This document shows, piece by piece, positions 14,494 to 16,752 of a DNA stretch of 16,752 bases. Both the position numbers and the translations under genes were made by a program. The notes under the pieces are model-generated. The model did no database searches. It was not told the DNA's origin and saw only the letters and a list, made by a program, of their open reading frames with translations. Every line of letters begins with the position of its first letter. Within the stretch, counting starts at the first letter, position 1. The DNA comes from Pseudomonadota bacterium (GTDB lineage: Bacteria > SAR324 > XYD2-FULL-50-16 > JAHJRI01): NCBI GenBank assembly GCA_022360105.1, contig JAKSDL010000493.1:1-16752 (forward strand), given 5' to 3'.

Positions 14494-16752
14494 TCAGGAT
14501 TTTATTGAGCTTGCATAAGCTAACAGATAGAACAATGCTGCCAGGAAAAACAGATAGTTGATCCCCCAAAACAGACAAATAAAAATGGAGCCTGTCGAAC
14601 TGATAACAGAGGCTACCCCATTGTAACACCAGGCCAATGCTATCTGGTTTTCTCTTTCTTTTTTATCCGGAAAATACTGCGAGATGGATGATATCCCGAA
14701 TGGGAAAAAATAGCCCAGCGCTGGTCCGATCGCCATAATCAAAACCACACTGATAAATAACCTTGCTTCAAAGGGCAATCCCTCCATATTTGCAAGTATT
14801 TTTGAGAAAAACACTCCGAATACCAGGAGGACAGTCACTACCCAGGCTGTCATTCCTTTAAGCGGTTTTATAGTGTCTCTTTTTACCCGACCTGCGCCCA
14901 AAGCAGAGGCTAATAACAAGCAACTGAGCGTAATCGTAAACGAGTAGACCGGTTCACCCAGGAACAGGGTTAATTTTTCAAGCAGTGCGATCTCCACGCA
15001 CATGAATCCCAGTCCAATCCAGATAAAGTAAATGGTCTGTCTCGATGCAAACTGCCATTTTCTCCGAAGCAGAACGAATGGAAAGCCAATAATGGCAGCT
15101 GAAAAAAGGCAAACAAACAGCAACAGCAGAACGATCAGCAAACCTCCTTCAATTATGGCTTCCCACTTGTAATCAAACTGCGCCAAATAACCGTTGAGCT
15201 TATTCAGCTTCAAAAAGACATTGAAGTATGGCCGGTCGTCGTTTAATGGTGCCAGATTGAAAACGGAGCGGGTTTGAAACGATTGCGGGTCATCCAATAG
15301 TTCATAAACGGGTTGAGCGTAGAGCGGATTTACCTGCAGTGCTTTCTTTTTTACTTCCGACGGGGCACCGGGATAACTGATGGGAATGAATGAGTTTCTA
15401 TTGCAGAAGGTTTGAAACGTTTTGGTATCGTTTTGGTTCCATTTGCTCGGTGAATAAACGATTAGCAGGGTTGCGACAGATTGGAGGATACCGAGATGTT
15501 GCTTTGGTTCTTTTCCCCGCCTTGTGATGCCCTCCAGGACAGTTGCCAGTAATCTGAGTTCGGAACGCGGTGGCGGTAACAGGTACTGATGAAATGTCAG
15601 CCATCCATCGGGACTCAAACGATTAAATATCGATTCCAGGCCTTCTCGTGTATAAAGATCGTTTGACTTTAAGCTGTCCAACCCGCTTAAGCCTGATGGC
15701 AACGTTCCTTCCAGGGAAACAACTATCTTGTCGTACAATCGGCTTTCACTTGCCAGCACACTGCGGGCAGTTCCCGAGAGAAATCGAACATTGGGTGGGT
15801 ATGCTTGCCGTTCATGCCAGTTTTTCAAAAGGGAATTTTCAAAATGAAGGTCAATTGACGTGTTTGTGCTTAAAGCCGGTAAGATAGAATCTGCTCCCAA
15901 GGCATTGAGAATCAGACTGTTATTGCTTTCTTTTTTTAACTCAAAAACCAGCGAGATCGGTAAAGATGCTACAAATTCTTTGTACGCCGCAAAACGGTTG
16001 GAAGCTGCTGTTACCATATCATTATCGAGGGCAATGCCCGTTTGAGTCGGAAACTTTCCCTGATAGTTCAGACTCAAGCCTGGTGCGTGCTTGGTAATCG
16101 GGCTTTTAAACCAGGTCACTTTTGACACGGCGTTCCATTCTTCCCCGATTTTTCTGCTATTCTTGTGTTTTAAAGCCAGCGGCAGGGCTTTGTATTCATT
16201 GACTGTAATTTCCGGAAGGATACTGAGATTGGCGGTTATAAGGAACAAAACTGCCAAAGAGAAGGAGATAATGGTTTTAAAACGTGAATTCCCCAAGGCG
16301 GCTGAAGCCAGAAATCCAAAAACACTGATCAGGGCGATCCATTCGAGTTCCCTGAACAGCGGGGAGACAATCAGGAAACTTATGGTTCCACAAGCGGCCC
16401 CAGTTAGATCAAAACAATATAACGCGAAAGCCTGTTGAGGATAATTGCGAAAAAGTGTGTTTAAAACCAGTCCCGACAGAAAAAACGGGATAGTGAGTAA
16501 AATGAAAACAGCCAGGATGTTAAACCAATGCAGTGCGCTTAGCGACAATAGCGCAGGCTTGATTTGGATTAAATCGGCCAGCAAGACAAGGGGTAAAAGT
16601 GAGATGGCAAATAAAAAAGACGGCCAATACGGACCCCGGGGTCGCTCAAAGAAAACCAGCCACGAACCGGAAAGTCCATACCCCAAGAGAGCACAACTGA
16701 TAATAAGAAATGCAAAGTGATACCACAGTGTGATGGAAAGAATTCGCATTAA
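14494..16752 (-). CDS. Membrane protein with spermidine-synthase-like core (5' end outside window)
   Basis: At least 752 residues remain. The first in-frame ATG (16749) is probably internal: the family segment RILSITLWYHFAF usually follows a first membrane helix, and the frame is still open at the window edge (TTA at 16750-16752). Layout: about five N-terminal membrane segments, a soluble middle (~190-530) resembling spermidine-synthase-type methyltransferase folds, then seven or eight C-terminal membrane segments. In the middle, the nucleotide-binding loop (about 15885-15925) reads LILNALGADS rather than the glycine-rich GGGxGxD; an acid follows in the next strand (HFEN), and family-like LYTREGLESIFNRLSPDGWL and LNDDRPYF are present. 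The role is unknown; catalytic competence is doubtful. It converges on pcm. Confidence 0.75.
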   Translation of the reverse strand, partial: LMRILSITLWYHFAFLIISCALLGYGLSGSWLVFFERPRGPYWPSFLFAISLLPLVLLADLIQIKPALLSLSALHWFNILAVFILLTIPFFLSGLVLNTLFRNYPQQAFALYCFDLTGAACGTISFLIVSPLFRELEWIALISVFGFLASAALGNSRFKTIISFSLAVLFLITANLSILPEITVNEYKALPLALKHKNSRKIGEEWNAVSKVTWFKSPITKHAPGLSLNYQGKFPTQTGIALDNDMVTAASNRFAAYKEFVASLPISLVFELKKESNNSLILNALGADSILPALSTNTSIDLHFENSLLKNWHERQAYPPNVRFLSGTARSVLASESRLYDKIVVSLEGTLPSGLSGLDSLKSNDLYTREGLESIFNRLSPDGWLTFHQYLLPPPRSELRLLATVLEGITRRGKEPKQHLGILQSVATLLIVYSPSKWNQNDTKTFQTFCNRNSFIPISYPGAPSEVKKKALQVNPLYAQPVYELLDDPQSFQTRSVFNLAPLNDDRPYFNVFLKLNKLNGYLAQFDYKWEAIIEGGLLIVLLLLFVCLFSAAIIGFPFVLLRRKWQFASRQTIYFIWIGLGFMCVEIALLEKLTLFLGEPVYSFTITLSCLLLASALGAGRVKRDTIKPLKGMTAWVVTVLLVFGVFFSKILANMEGLPFEARLFISVVLIMAIGPALGYFFPFGISSISQYFPDKKERENQIALAWCYNGVASVISSTGSIFICLFWGINYLFFLAALFYLLAYASSIKS

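Noticed and set aside
14481..14520. Short hairpins around the pcm and membrane-protein stops (AGCC/GGCT; AGCTT/AAGCT)
   Set aside because: Stems are only 4-5 bp and partly inside coding sequence, too weak to call a terminator.

Overview
The window looks like ordinary chromosomal DNA of a Gram-negative bacterium. GC content is moderate (mid-40s % by eye), several genes carry Sec signal peptides, there is an outer-membrane-type beta-barrel protein, and Shine-Dalgarno sites (GGAG, AGGAG, GAGG) precede several starts. The mix of an AlkB-type alkane hydroxylase, an acetoacetate-decarboxylase-like protein, an MMPL/RND exporter and DUF2277 would fit an uncultured marine proteobacterial or deep-branching lineage (SAR324-like is one guess). 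The phylum is not resolved here. No rRNA, tRNA, CRISPR array, integrase or phage genes were seen.

Layout. 1-200 (+) is the 3' end of a beta-carbonic anhydrase, converging across a GC-rich hairpin on a hemerythrin-domain gene (240-854, -). After a 540-bp non-coding stretch come a DUF2860-like outer-membrane protein (1397-2347, +) and yaaA (2565-3338, +). A 346-bp MITE-like element with 57-bp terminal inverted repeats (3343-3688) fills the gap between yaaA and a two-gene DNA repair unit: an exonuclease III homologue with an unusual ~85-residue N-terminal extension, and DNA polymerase I with a degenerate proofreading domain. Next are a DUF2277 protein and a secreted TPR protein (both +).

On the minus strand, alkB (10725-9652) and an acetoacetate-decarboxylase-fold gene (9552-8716) form a probable two-gene operon. 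It has a good sigma-70-type promoter and a perfect 12-bp palindrome over the predicted start site. A large MMPL/RND-family transporter (11229-13529, +) is read divergently from alkB. The right end holds an isoaspartyl methyltransferase with a signal peptide (13772-14482, +), converging on a large membrane protein with a spermidine-synthase-like core (minus strand, 5' end outside the window).

How the parts may work together: Xth and Pol I act in succession in base-excision repair (AP-site incision, then gap filling). YaaA and hemerythrin proteins are both associated with oxidative or iron stress, so the left half has a loose repair and oxidative-stress theme. AlkB, the decarboxylase-like enzyme and the divergent MMPL exporter could form a hydrocarbon or lipid oxidation and export neighbourhood, but that is inference. 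No clearly new multi-gene system was found. The least explained items are the inverted-repeat element, the Xth extension, the alkB operator-like palindrome with its partner enzyme, and the exported Pcm.
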